A stretch of DNA of 64,000 nucleotides, taken from assembly GCA_913775095.1 (NCBI GenBank), contig CAJYIW010000015.1:1-64000 (forward strand), read 5' to 3'. The notes beneath the pieces are model-generated. The model was given only the letters and a program-made list of their open reading frames with translations, ran no database searches and was not told where the DNA came from. A program made the translations under genes and the position numbers. Shown here in pieces: positions 31,766 to 41,008 of this stretch; the stretch's first letter is position 1; every line of letters starts with the position of its first letter. The DNA is from an uncultured Siphonobacter sp. (GTDB taxonomy: Bacteria; Bacteroidota; Bacteroidia; Cytophagales; Spirosomataceae).

Positions 31766-34222
31766 TCACAGACTGATCAGGGTAATGGATTCCCCCTTCC
31801 GGGTGGGAAGGTCGTACAAAAGCGTAGGCTTAACGGCACCGCCCTGAGCCTGAGCAGCCCCCACCGCCGCCGGAATTTCTTCGGTATAGTAATAGGCGTT
31901 GGGATTTGACCCCGTGGCTTGCTTCAGGACTGAGCCATTAGCCCGTTTCAGGGCCTGAGCCGTTCGAATGCGTAAGTTTCCACCCAGGGCAGACCGGAGG
32001 GTTACCTTCTTCACTTTTCCCTGCTCCCAGGTTAACTCAACAATTTCGAAGCCTCCCCGGGCCTTTAATCCCGAGATGCTTCCCTGAGGCCAGACGTCGG
32101 GCAAGGCGGGTAAGACATGCACGGCTCCGTCGGCACTTTGCAGCAGCATTTCCGTAATACCGGAGGTACAGCCAAAATTTCCGTCGATCTGAAAAGGCGG
32201 ATGGGCATCGAACAGATTCGTGTACGTGCCTCCCCCTTCTTTATTAACGCCCAGCGGGGTTAACTGGTTTTGAATCAGGGTATAGGCATGGTTTCCATCC
32301 TGTAACTTCGCCCACCAGTTTACTTTCCATCCCATGCTCCAGCCGGTCGATACATCGCCCCGGTGCTGAAGGGAGGTGCGGGCCGCGTTAAACAATTCAG
32401 GCGTGCGATACGCCGAAATCTGACTGGAGGGAAAAAGTCCGTACAGGTGCGATACGTGCCGGTGTTTATCGTCGGGGTCATCCACATCGTCGAGCCATTC
32501 CTGTAGCTGTCCGTGTTTGCCGATATGCATGGGCGGTAACTGACGGCGTTTTTCTTTTAACAGAGCTACAAAATCCGCATCCTTTTTCAGGAGTTCCGCC
32601 GCCCGGATGGCGGTACTGAATACATCAAAGACAATCTGGTTGTCCATCGTAGTACCCGCATCCACGGACGAGCCGCCGTGGGCCTGCGGAGCATTTTCGG
32701 GCGATGTACTCGGGCTAACCACCAGCCAGTGGTACTTGGGATGTTCCACCAGAAAATCCGCGTAGAACTGAGCCGCTCCCTTCAAAACCGGATACGCTGA
32801 AGCCAGAAAAGCCTGATCCCCGGTGTAAAGGTAATGTTCCCAGAGGTGCTGGCTGAGCCAGGCTCCACCCGCCGTCCACATGCCCCAGAAGGCTCCGTCG
32901 ATGGGTCCATTGATCCGCCAGAGATCGGTGTTGTGGTGAGCCATCCAGCCCCCCGCTCCGTACATGACCTTCGCCGTCTCCTGACCCGTCTCGGCCAGTT
33001 CCCGAATCATCTGAAACAGCGGTTCGTGCATTTCGGTCAGGTTGGTTTTCTCGGCGGGCCAGTAGTTCATCTGGGTATTGATGTTGATGGTGTACTTGCT
33101 GTCCCAGGGGGGCCGCATCCGGTGATTCCAGACGCCCTGAAGGTTAGCGGGCTGACCGCCGGGTTGCGAAGACGAAATCAACAGATACCGGCCGTACTGA
33201 TAATACAGCGTAACCAGTTGTGGATCGTTCCTGAACCGGAAGTTCTTCAGCCGCTCGTCGGTGGGCAGCGTAGCGGCATCGGTCGTCCCCAGGTCGAACC
33301 TTACCCGGTTGAAAAATTTCTGATACGCCTCCACGTGTGGTTTTCGAAGGGTCGGATAAGATTTAGCGAACGCTTTTTTCAAATCCGCCGCCGCCCGTGC
33401 TTCTGCATTTCCGTTCAGGTCTTTGTAAGAATTGAAATTCGTGCCAATGGAAAGATACACCGTCGCCTCGTCTGCACCGGTTACGGTCAGCGAGGTATCC
33501 GTAGACGATAGACTTCCCCCCGACGTTTTCAGTCGGGCCAGACTTTTAAACTTCACCATTCCTTTCACCCCTTCGTGATCCGAAGTTGTTCCGGAAAGCG
33601 AAAGTTCCTGCCGGTCCGTGGTGTGACGTTCGGCTTTGGTATGGGGCGTCGAAAAAGAAGCCGTAAAGGTTAGCTTACCCGGCTTGCTGGCCCTTAGCCG
33701 CATGACCATTACCTGATCGGGCAAGGAAACCAGACTTTCCCGGGTGTACGTCACTCCGTCCACCGTGTACGTGGTCCGGCAGATCGCTTCTTCCAGATCC
33801 AGCTCGCGGGAATATTTGGTAAACGATTCGTGACCGTTGAAGCGGAGATTCAGCGTACCCACGGGCTGAAACATCTGCCCGTGCGACTTTTTCGTCAGAA
33901 TTGACTGATTGGCCCGTTGTTCGGCTTCTTTGTGTTTACCGTCGAAAATTAGTTGCCGGATTTCGGGAAGAGCCGCCCGGGCATTCGGATTGTCATTGCG
34001 GTTGGGACTGCCACTCCAGACGGTATGCTCATTGAGCTGAATCATTTCGTGACTCACATTGCCGTAAATCATGGCTCCCAGCCGGCCATTACCCAGCGGC
34101 AAAGCGTTTTCCCAGGTAGTGCCCGAGGGTTGCGTATACCAGAGTTTCAGGCCCGGCTTAGGCTGCGAAAAACCCGGAATCGAAAGAATAAGTACAAGCA
34201 GGCAGAGGTAGGATTGCCGCAT
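31766..34222 (-). CDS. GH95 glycoside hydrolase (alpha-L-fucosidase or alpha-L-galactosidase)
   Basis: An 818-residue secreted enzyme (signal [13 protein letters not shown]). The N-terminal beta-sandwich starts with [18 protein letters not shown] and [16 protein letters not shown], hallmarks of GH95. The (alpha/alpha)6 barrel shows [16 protein letters not shown] (catalytic Asn pair), [19 protein letters not shown] and [16 protein letters not shown]. Characterised members cleave alpha-1,2-L-fucose, and some in xylan loci cleave alpha-L-galactose from highly branched cereal xylan. Its place at the end of the GH115/GH10 operon makes the second role attractive here. It starts 85 bp after the GH43 gene. 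Confidence 0.9.
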   Translation of the reverse strand: MRQSYLCLLVLILSIPGFSQPKPGLKLWYTQPSGTTWENALPLGNGRLGAMIYGNVSHEMIQLNEHTVWSGSPNRNDNPNARAALPEIRQLIFDGKHKEAEQRANQSILTKKSHGQMFQPVGTLNLRFNGHESFTKYSRELDLEEAICRTTYTVDGVTYTRESLVSLPDQVMVMRLRASKPGKLTFTASFSTPHTKAERHTTDRQELSLSGTTSDHEGVKGMVKFKSLARLKTSGGSLSSTDTSLTVTGADEATVYLSIGTNFNSYKDLNGNAEARAAADLKKAFAKSYPTLRKPHVEAYQKFFNRVRFDLGTTDAATLPTDERLKNFRFRNDPQLVTLYYQYGRYLLISSSQPGGQPANLQGVWNHRMRPPWDSKYTININTQMNYWPAEKTNLTEMHEPLFQMIRELAETGQETAKVMYGAGGWMAHHNTDLWRINGPIDGAFWGMWTAGGAWLSQHLWEHYLYTGDQAFLASAYPVLKGAAQFYADFLVEHPKYHWLVVSPSTSPENAPQAHGGSSVDAGTTMDNQIVFDVFSTAIRAAELLKKDADFVALLKEKRRQLPPMHIGKHGQLQEWLDDVDDPDDKHRHVSHLYGLFPSSQISAYRTPELFNAARTSLQHRGDVSTGWSMGWKVNWWAKLQDGNHAYTLIQNQLTPLGVNKEGGGTYTNLFDAHPPFQIDGNFGCTSGITEMLLQSADGAVHVLPALPDVWPQGSISGLKARGGFEIVELTWEQGKVKKVTLRSALGGNLRIRTAQALKRANGSVLKQATGSNPNAYYYTEEIPAAVGAAQAQGGAVKPTLLYDLPTRKGESITLISL

Positions 34223-34307
34223 AGGTTCAGAGGTATAGTAAATTCAGGCGAAAGGTAACACCATCGTTTAAAGAATAGAACCACGGTGTTTCCCCTTCTT
34301 TCTGACT

Positions 34308-35351
34308 TTAAGCAGTTTTTTCTTCGCCCCCTTCCGTGCGATACGGGCGAATGGGTTGAATCCGGCCCCGTTCATCGTGCACCAGCTTGGTTACTTTGAT
34401 GCTTCGCAAATGGGTAACGCCTTCGGATAAACTGGAGTCATGATAAAACAGGTACCATTGATCCCCGAATGCACAGATGGAATGATGGGAAGTCCATCCG
34501 ACTACGGGTTCCAGGATAACTCCGGCGTAGGTAAACGGACCATAGGGGTTATCGCCTATCGCATAACAAATCAAGTGAGTATCCCCCGTGGAGTACGAAA
34601 AATAGTATTTCCCCTGATACTTGTGTACCCAGCTCGCTTCAAAAAACCGTCGTTCGTTGTCACTGGCAATCAGCACTTCACCGTTTTCATCGATGATCTG
34701 GATTTCCCGGACTTCCTCCGCAAATTCGAGCATATCGTCCCTTAACCGGGCGACCCGTGGTCCCAGAGCCGGTTCGTTACCCGTCGGCTCCACGTGATTT
34801 TCATGGAAGGTATTCGCCCGGTAGGATTGCAACTGTCCGCCCCACAGGCCTCCAAAATACATATACGCTACGCCGTCATCATCCACAAACACCGCAGGAT
34901 CAATGGAGTAACTCCCCTGAATGGGTTCAGGCTGTGCGGTAAAAGGTCCGGCGGGCGAATTACTTACGGCCACACCAATCTGAAAAATACCATCGGCTTT
35001 TTTGGCCGGAAAATACAGGTAATAGTTCCCTGCTTTGGTAGCCGCATCGGGTGCCCACATTTGCCGGTCAGCCCAGGGCACGTCATTCACGTGCAGGGCC
35101 AGTCTGTGATCTACCGCGGGAGCATCGGGCGTTTCCATGGAAAAAACGTGGTAGTCTTCCATGGCAAAGTGACTGCCCAGATCGTCAAACGCAATCCCGG
35201 CATCGACGTCGTGCGAAGGATAGATATAGAGTTTTCCCTCAAACACGTGAGCGGAGGGATCCGCCGTATACAGATGCGACACCAGCGGCTGAGAAATGGC
35301 CCGCCTGCGGAGCTCCTCAAAATCAATGTGTGCAATGGAATCTTCGGGCAT
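34308..35351 (-). CDS. GH43 enzyme without signal peptide (cytoplasmic)
   Basis: A 347-residue single-domain GH43. Catalytic residues are in LYTADPSAHVFEGKLYIYPS (base Asp), GSYSIDPAVFVDDDGVAYMY (pKa modulator) and RRFFEASWVHKYQGKYYFSY (acid Glu). The N-terminus (MPEDSIAHIDFEELRRRAIS) is charged and has no signal peptide, unlike the two other GH43 proteins here. It lies 12 bp after the sugar symporter gene, so it probably hydrolyses xylo- or arabinoxylo-oligosaccharides inside the cell after import. Xylosidase versus arabinofuranosidase activity cannot be told apart by eye. Confidence 0.88.
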   Translation of the reverse strand: MPEDSIAHIDFEELRRRAISQPLVSHLYTADPSAHVFEGKLYIYPSHDVDAGIAFDDLGSHFAMEDYHVFSMETPDAPAVDHRLALHVNDVPWADRQMWAPDAATKAGNYYLYFPAKKADGIFQIGVAVSNSPAGPFTAQPEPIQGSYSIDPAVFVDDDGVAYMYFGGLWGGQLQSYRANTFHENHVEPTGNEPALGPRVARLRDDMLEFAEEVREIQIIDENGEVLIASDNERRFFEASWVHKYQGKYYFSYSTGDTHLICYAIGDNPYGPFTYAGVILEPVVGWTSHHSICAFGDQWYLFYHDSSLSEGVTHLRSIKVTKLVHDERGRIQPIRPYRTEGGEEKTA

Positions 35352-35363
35352 AGTAGGTAAAAA

Positions 35364-36851
35364 TTAGTCAATGGTTTCCAGGAGAGCCCGGCGTCGGGTC
35401 TGAAGGTCTTCTTCGAGCTGATTCTCCATTTTTTTATCAATCTGATAGCCGAACAGCAGAGCGGCGGCCCCTACGAAAATCAGGCCGGGAACAATACTAA
35501 CCAGCAAACGAATTCCCTGAACGGCGGTTTCGGTCTGTACGACTGCCTCGGCATCATAGCCAAACGTACTGAGTAACCAGGCGGCAATGGCTCCTCCGAC
35601 ACTCAGCCCTACTTTCAGGCCAAAAATCATGGCGGAGAAAACGATGGCCGTAGCCCGGCGATTGTTTTTCCACTCGCTGTAGTCGGCTACGTCGGCGATC
35701 ATGGCCCATAACAGAGGCGTCGTAATACCGTAGAGAAATCCGTGGAGCATCTGTAATATGAAAACCGTGGATACCGCCGTCCGGGGCAGCAAGTGAACAA
35801 GCAGCAGGCATAGTCCCGACAGAGCCAGGAAAATGGCGTACACGTTTCGCTTGCCAATCCGGTCGGCCAGCGACTTGGAACAGATGATTCCGACAATCAT
35901 CGCCAGCGTACTGGCGGCACTGACCACACTGGCCGTGGCGTAGGGAGCACTGCCGGACTTCCGAAATTCAGCCAGGGCCGCTTTGCCGGTGATTCCTTCC
36001 AGAAAATCCAGTAAGGTGCCGAAACCCAGGCTGTCCAGAAAAGCGACCTGACTGGCGGTGGTAAGGTAATAGCGAAAGTAAAAGATATTCATGCCTCCTT
36101 TGATGGCCAGGGTAATGAATACCAGCACGGTCAGTCCGAGCATGATCAGCCAGGGCCGGTTGTGAATCAGATCCGACAAGTCCTGCGACAGCGGTGTCTT
36201 TTGTTCCTGGGGCGGTGAGACGCGTTCCCGGGTGGTAAAAAAGGTAATGAGAAAACAGATCACGCCGATGATGGCAAATACCTTCATTACCTGCTCAAAT
36301 CCAGCGGCCTTATCACCCTGACCAATGGAAATGACCAGGGGCAGCAACAACACCTGAACGATGAACTGAGCAATCATTACTGCCACAAAACGGTACGAAG
36401 ACAGGCTGTTTCGTTCCTTCATATCCCCCGTCATGACGCCGCTCAGGGCCGAATAGGGCAGGTTGTTAGCCGAGTACACCATGACCAGAATCAGGTACGT
36501 GACGAAGGCGTAGGCTATTTTGCCGCTTTCACTGAACGAAGGCGTTGAAAAAGCCAGCAGAGCCATGACGCCAAAGGGAACGGAAGTCCAGAGAATCCAG
36601 GGCCGGAATTTACCCCATCGGGTCTGGGTTCGATCCGCGATGGCCCCCATGGCCAGATTGAACACGGCCCCGATCATCCCGCCCATGAGCATAATGAAGC
36701 TGGCATTACCGGGCGAAATTTTATAGACATCCGTGTAAAAAAACGTCAGGAAGGCCATCAGCGTCTGGAAAATAAGGTTCGCGGCCAGATCCCCCAGGCT
36801 ATAGCCGACTTTTTCCAGTACGGACAATCGAGTCGAAGTAGATGATTGCAT
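35364..36851 (-). CDS. GPH-family sugar:cation symporter (MFS, MelB/XynP-like)
   Basis: A 495-residue inner-membrane transporter with about 12 hydrophobic spans. KVGYSLGDLAANLIFQ at the N-terminus and GAIADRTQTRWGKFRPW in the first cytoplasmic loop are GPH signatures. A cytoplasmic Lys/Glu-rich tail (QIDKKMENQLEEDLQ) ends the protein. An insertion of about 45 residues in the second half (LDSLGFGTLLDFLEGITGKA) lies between two spans. It sits between GH10 and cytoplasmic GH43 with 7 and 12 bp gaps, so it probably imports xylo-oligosaccharides or aldouronic acids. Confidence 0.92.
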   Translation of the reverse strand: MQSSTSTRLSVLEKVGYSLGDLAANLIFQTLMAFLTFFYTDVYKISPGNASFIMLMGGMIGAVFNLAMGAIADRTQTRWGKFRPWILWTSVPFGVMALLAFSTPSFSESGKIAYAFVTYLILVMVYSANNLPYSALSGVMTGDMKERNSLSSYRFVAVMIAQFIVQVLLLPLVISIGQGDKAAGFEQVMKVFAIIGVICFLITFFTTRERVSPPQEQKTPLSQDLSDLIHNRPWLIMLGLTVLVFITLAIKGGMNIFYFRYYLTTASQVAFLDSLGFGTLLDFLEGITGKAALAEFRKSGSAPYATASVVSAASTLAMIVGIICSKSLADRIGKRNVYAIFLALSGLCLLLVHLLPRTAVSTVFILQMLHGFLYGITTPLLWAMIADVADYSEWKNNRRATAIVFSAMIFGLKVGLSVGGAIAAWLLSTFGYDAEAVVQTETAVQGIRLLVSIVPGLIFVGAAALLFGYQIDKKMENQLEEDLQTRRRALLETID

Positions 36852-36858
36852 AAGGTGA

Positions 36859-37980
36859 CTATTGATGAGCCTGGATTACTTTGTAGAAGGCAGGTTTGGG
36901 GTTATACTGTCGGTCAAACAACAGGGGGTAATTGGTTCTTCCCCGCACGGGCCAGCCGTTGAGCCAGCTTTGTCCATCGTGTACTCCCCAGAAGGTAACT
37001 CGGGATATCTTATCCCGGTGCTTCATGAATAACCTGAACAGCGACTCGTAATCACTGGCCAGTTGCTGCTGGAGCGAGTCCGGCAGCCCTTCCGTATAGG
37101 GATTTAAGCCTTTTTCATTCTTCATCTGCTGACTGACTTCCGCTCCCTGAAAATCCCGCTTCAGTACCTCGATGTCCAGCTCCGTAATGGCTACTTTAAG
37201 CCCCAGAGCCGCGTAGGCCAGAATGCTTTCTTCAATGTGCTGCAGGGGGATTTTTCCGACGTGCCAGTGTCCCTGAATTCCTACCCCATCGATTCTCACC
37301 CCTGCCGCCTGAATCTTTTTAACGATTTCCATGCAACCCGCCCGCTTGGCTGGCTGCTCATTGTTGTAATCGTTGTAATAGAGTTGTGTTTCCGGGGAAG
37401 CGGCCTGAGCCAGCCGGAAGGCTTCCACCAGATACCCCTCTCCTAACTTATTGAGAAAGATGGACTTGCGAAGCGTTCCATCTTCGTTTAAGGCTTCATT
37501 GACCACATCCCAGGACTGCACTTTTCCCCGGTATCGACCCGCTACGGTCCGAATGTGTTCGCTGAGAAATAGCTGAACGGAGTCGACACTTTTGAGCTTC
37601 CGCACAAAAGAAGGTAACTGACTGTGCCACACCAGCGTATGAGCGTTGATGGCCAGTTTATTCTTTTTTCCGAACTCCACGAGTTTGTCCGCATACGTGA
37701 AGTTGTATTCATTCCAGCGGGGGTGAATGACTTCCGCCTTCATGATGTTTTCGGGCGTAGCCGCGTTGAACTGGGCGGTAATGAGCTGCGTCTCTCTGGA
37801 GCTTTTCTCATCGATTTGTCCCGAATTCAACGCTGTTCCGATCAGGAAGTCGTCTTTGTAGACTTCTTTCAGGGAGGGGATATTCAACCGCAGGGGCGAA
37901 CCGGGTTTCGTCGTGAAATTGGTCAGGGCCAGAAAACCCAGTCCCAGTACAGCCATGGGGGTATACTTCAATCGTATCAT
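36859..37980 (-). CDS. GH10 endo-1,4-beta-xylanase
   Basis: A 373-residue endo-xylanase, a single (beta/alpha)8 barrel without a binding module. AHTLVWHSQLPSF, SWDVVNEALNEDG (acid/base Glu162) and VAITELDIEV (nucleophile Glu267) are all present, with VTFWGVHDGQSWLNGWPV near the end. An N-terminal hydrophobic stretch (MAVLGLGFLALTNFTT) acts as a signal peptide without an obvious lipobox. It sits four bases after GH115 and eight before the symporter. It cleaves the xylan backbone in the periplasm or at the surface. Confidence 0.95.
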   Translation of the reverse strand: MIRLKYTPMAVLGLGFLALTNFTTKPGSPLRLNIPSLKEVYKDDFLIGTALNSGQIDEKSSRETQLITAQFNAATPENIMKAEVIHPRWNEYNFTYADKLVEFGKKNKLAINAHTLVWHSQLPSFVRKLKSVDSVQLFLSEHIRTVAGRYRGKVQSWDVVNEALNEDGTLRKSIFLNKLGEGYLVEAFRLAQAASPETQLYYNDYNNEQPAKRAGCMEIVKKIQAAGVRIDGVGIQGHWHVGKIPLQHIEESILAYAALGLKVAITELDIEVLKRDFQGAEVSQQMKNEKGLNPYTEGLPDSLQQQLASDYESLFRLFMKHRDKISRVTFWGVHDGQSWLNGWPVRGRTNYPLLFDRQYNPKPAFYKVIQAHQ

Positions 37981-37983
37981 ATG

Positions 37984-40542
37984 CTAGTGATGAGAGGTTT
38001 CATAAAGGGTTTCTTCCGGCCCCAGATAGCTGGGTCTGACGTTTCCGAAATCAACTACCAGCTTTTGCAGCACTACGCCCGGACTTACCAGCCAGAACTT
38101 GATCGTGTGTTTTCCCGGTTTATCAAACGTGTGTTTACCCGATTTAAGGATGATGTTCTCCGCCGCCCACTGGTTCCAGATGCCCCGGTCACTCGTTTTA
38201 TCTTCCTGATTCAGACTCACGATTTGCGGCGTCTGATCGTCGATGGATATGGCATATTGCAATCCTTTTCCGGAACCATACACATTCAGCGTTGGGGAAA
38301 AATACGCGTGAATCGTCGCCTCTCCCTGGTCATAAGTATAGACGTCGTACTCGACATGAGGCGTGTTTTCGCCCGGCGTTTGTTCGGGAGCCGTCACCGG
38401 AAAAGCCGTCAGGGCCGAACCCGTTCGACCGTGGTCGGGGAGAACTTTCCAGGTGATCCCGGCCGTGTTCACCGCTCGGGTGAAATGATCCGCGGCCAGC
38501 GATACCCCCCGTTTTTCATCCTGGTAGAAAACCGGGCCTTTCACCCCGGCCGGAATTTGGGCCTTCCGGGTATTCTTCTGCTGAGCCGCAGGTCCGGGGT
38601 TCCCTTCTCCGCCAGATAAACGAAATACCTCCGGCATGCGTTGCCGGTTGGGCTGTTGCCAGTAGGTGTACCCAATGTGCGTCTGGCTCATGAGGTGGTT
38701 CCATTTGCCATTGTTGAGCTGGTGATACTGCCGGGTAATGAGCGAATCTTTTTCGTATAACTCCTGCACCCGATCGGCGTGAGTATTGGTTTCTTTCCAC
38801 TTCTGACGATACGCCTGATGATTCAGGGCCACCTGGTAATACATCTCGTTCAGATTGGAACAGGCCTGAATCGGGTGCAACACCAGCTGGAAAAAGGCAT
38901 CCCGTTGTTCCGCCGGAAGTTTGGCCTGTAGCCTTTCGGCCCGGACCCGCAGATCCCTGTATTCCGTTACGACCCGCTCCCATTCCCCGTTTTCCAGCGT
39001 ATAGGTTTTCGCGTCCAGTAATTCAGGTTTTCTCCGGGCATTATACTTGGCGTACCGGGATAAGAGAAAAGCAATTTCCTTCGCCTGCGACGGTTCAAAC
39101 TGGGCGGCGGCCCAGGCCTCCGTGTACGTTTGTAACTGATCGTGACCGATTTTTTCGGGATTCCAGGCGTAATCCAGGAAAAAGGAAATCGGGAATTCCA
39201 TGGGTTTCAAATCGCCCACGTTGACGATCCAGATGTCCTTCACCTCATGCTCCCAGGCCAGGTGCATCTGTTCCCAGATGCGGGGCAGTGGGTTGGTATT
39301 CAGCCATTTGTAATTGCGGGGTCCGCCCACGTAGTCGAAGTGGTAATAAATTCCGTATCCCCCTTTCCGGGGGCTGGCTCCGGGAGCCGGAAGTTTTCGC
39401 AGGTTCCCCCAGTTGTCATCACAAAGCAGCAGGGTTACGTCGTCGGGCACCCGCATGCCTTTGTCGTAATAATCCTGCACTTCTTTGTACAGGGCCCACA
39501 ACTGCGGTGTTTCTTCGGCTCGTTTTCCGGTTGCTTCTGAGATGATTTGCCGCTGGTCATCCACAATTTTTTCCAGCAGGGCGGTCGCGGTTTCCCGGGT
39601 CATGGGTTCGTCCCCGTCTCCCCGCATCCCAATGCTGACCACTTTCTCATTGGTGGCCCGCTTCATGCCTGATCGCCAGAATTCACGCAGTTGCTGCGGA
39701 TTGGTTTCGTAATTCCAGGGGCCTTTGCCTACTCGTCGCCATTCGTCGTGGGCCCGCATCAGGGGCTCGTGATGGGAGGTGCCCATCACGATGCCGTACT
39801 TGTCGGCCATTTTAATGTTGAGCGAGTCATCGGCATAAAAGGCATTTCCCCACATGGCCGGCCAGAGGTAGTTTCCTTTCAGACGGAGAATGAGTTCGAA
39901 TACTTTTTCGTAAAATTTATGGTTGAAGCCCCCAAATTTTTCTTTCGTCCAGCCTGATAACGCAGGAGCTTCGTCATTCAGGAAAATCCCCCGGTACTTT
40001 ACTTTCGGGGCATCCTGCAGGGAAGCATTTTTCTGGATATATACCTCTTTCCGCTTTTTTACCGGCACATCAGCCCACCAGTACCACGGCGATACTCCCA
40101 TTTGCCGGGATAATTCGAAAACGCCGTAGGCCACTCCCCTCCGGTCGCTCCCCTGAATGATCAGAGCCTGAGCAATGCCGGGAGCAGGTTTGGTCAGGTG
40201 CCTGATCTGATACGTCTCCCAGGTATTCGTGTTACCCAGAGCGGGAAGCTTTTGATCGGCGGTCAGTTTCTTCAGTAAGTCAGAGTGCTGGGTGGAACCG
40301 ATCGCAATGACGTTTGACTTTACTTGCTCCAGCGACTGCACGACGGGGATCTTTCGGCCCGTTACCCGCTCAATATCCTGCTGAAGCAACTGAGCCGAAG
40401 TCTGAACCAGTTCCGGTTCTCCGGGATTCACGTAGATTACGGCTTTGGTAAGGGGAAAATCCGTCGGCTTCTCGGCTATGAACTGAGCACGGGCCACGGA
40501 TACCCAAAAGATTCCTATAGCAATGACTATTCCAATTCTCAT
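37984..40542 (-). CDS. GH115 alpha-glucuronidase
   Basis: An 852-residue secreted enzyme that removes 4-O-methyl-glucuronic or glucuronic acid from internal xylose residues of xylan. The signal peptide starts at ATG 40542 (IVIAIGIFWVSVARAQ); the frame upstream (to 40662) covers the promoter and is not protein. Family blocks include RGVAYGVFELSRQMGVSPWY, WYWWADVPVKKRKEVYI, KYRGIFLNDEAPALSGW and LLLCDDNWGNLRKLP. A C-terminal beta-sandwich (about 690-852) includes GKHTIKFWLVSPGVVLQKL. It is the first gene of the operon down to GH95, with the promoter at 40676-40738. Confidence 0.94.
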   Translation of the reverse strand: MRIGIVIAIGIFWVSVARAQFIAEKPTDFPLTKAVIYVNPGEPELVQTSAQLLQQDIERVTGRKIPVVQSLEQVKSNVIAIGSTQHSDLLKKLTADQKLPALGNTNTWETYQIRHLTKPAPGIAQALIIQGSDRRGVAYGVFELSRQMGVSPWYWWADVPVKKRKEVYIQKNASLQDAPKVKYRGIFLNDEAPALSGWTKEKFGGFNHKFYEKVFELILRLKGNYLWPAMWGNAFYADDSLNIKMADKYGIVMGTSHHEPLMRAHDEWRRVGKGPWNYETNPQQLREFWRSGMKRATNEKVVSIGMRGDGDEPMTRETATALLEKIVDDQRQIISEATGKRAEETPQLWALYKEVQDYYDKGMRVPDDVTLLLCDDNWGNLRKLPAPGASPRKGGYGIYYHFDYVGGPRNYKWLNTNPLPRIWEQMHLAWEHEVKDIWIVNVGDLKPMEFPISFFLDYAWNPEKIGHDQLQTYTEAWAAAQFEPSQAKEIAFLLSRYAKYNARRKPELLDAKTYTLENGEWERVVTEYRDLRVRAERLQAKLPAEQRDAFFQLVLHPIQACSNLNEMYYQVALNHQAYRQKWKETNTHADRVQELYEKDSLITRQYHQLNNGKWNHLMSQTHIGYTYWQQPNRQRMPEVFRLSGGEGNPGPAAQQKNTRKAQIPAGVKGPVFYQDEKRGVSLAADHFTRAVNTAGITWKVLPDHGRTGSALTAFPVTAPEQTPGENTPHVEYDVYTYDQGEATIHAYFSPTLNVYGSGKGLQYAISIDDQTPQIVSLNQEDKTSDRGIWNQWAAENIILKSGKHTFDKPGKHTIKFWLVSPGVVLQKLVVDFGNVRPSYLGPEETLYETSHH

Positions 40543-40675
40543 ATCGACGGCGATGCGGTACGTTAACTCAGGCCCCGAGGAACTCGCCCAAAGGCCCCTG
40601 ATCAGAAATATTTGAGGTATTCTATTGCTAAAGCAGTCCTGATTAAATTCATGACTTTTCAAAGAAATAGTTTAA

Positions 40676-40738
40676 CAAAAGTAGAAGACCAGCATCCGCA
40701 CCTGTGAGAACAAATGTATAAAAGAGTGCAACAAATGT
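40676..40738 (-). promoter_or_regulatory. Putative HTCS-controlled promoter of the GH115 operon
   Basis: Read on the minus strand, ACATTTG starts at 40738 and again at 40717 (21 bp apart). The -7 box TACTTTTG runs 40683-40676, 34 bp after the second half-site. The element at 40704-40741 is 31 of 38 identical to that at 51982-52019 in front of the third SusC. The predicted leader to ATG 40542 is about 130 nt. Confidence 0.7.
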
Positions 40739-40940
40739 TCAGCAATGATTGAACGTAAGGATTTATACGTCACAAAACCGCAGAAAAGCCACTTCCATTT
40801 CTGCCTGTAGTAGGTATAGTTCGTACATGAGTAGCAGGGAACGGGGAATAAAGTTGGGATGTACATAGATAAATAAAGTGTCAATTAAACATTTAATTTT
40901 CCTACGTAAAGCTAAAATCATAACTTTACTAATATATAAT

Positions 40941-40948
40941 TACATTTG
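40941..40948 (+). promoter_or_regulatory. Bacteroidota-type -7 box of the second HTCS gene
   Basis: TACATTTG fits TAnnTTTG. It lies 60 bp before ATG 41009 and overlaps the TTG codon at 40946 that opens the reading frame, so that codon cannot be the translation start if the box is used. No 21-bp ACATTT repeat stands at the correct distance, so this promoter appears not to be part of the HTCS regulon. Confidence 0.55.
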
Positions 40949-41008
40949 TTTGAGAAAAAACCAGCGTTAGGAGTCGTGTTGAGGCAGATTCAGGGATCTC
41001 CCCAGCGA

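Noticed and set aside
37624-38619. 331-codon plus-strand frame spanning the GH10/GH115 junction
   Set aside because: It crosses two real genes on the other strand and has no recognisable protein features.
40946-41008. Upstream TTG start for the second HTCS
   Set aside because: The codon overlaps a TAnnTTTG promoter box, and a good signal peptide begins downstream.
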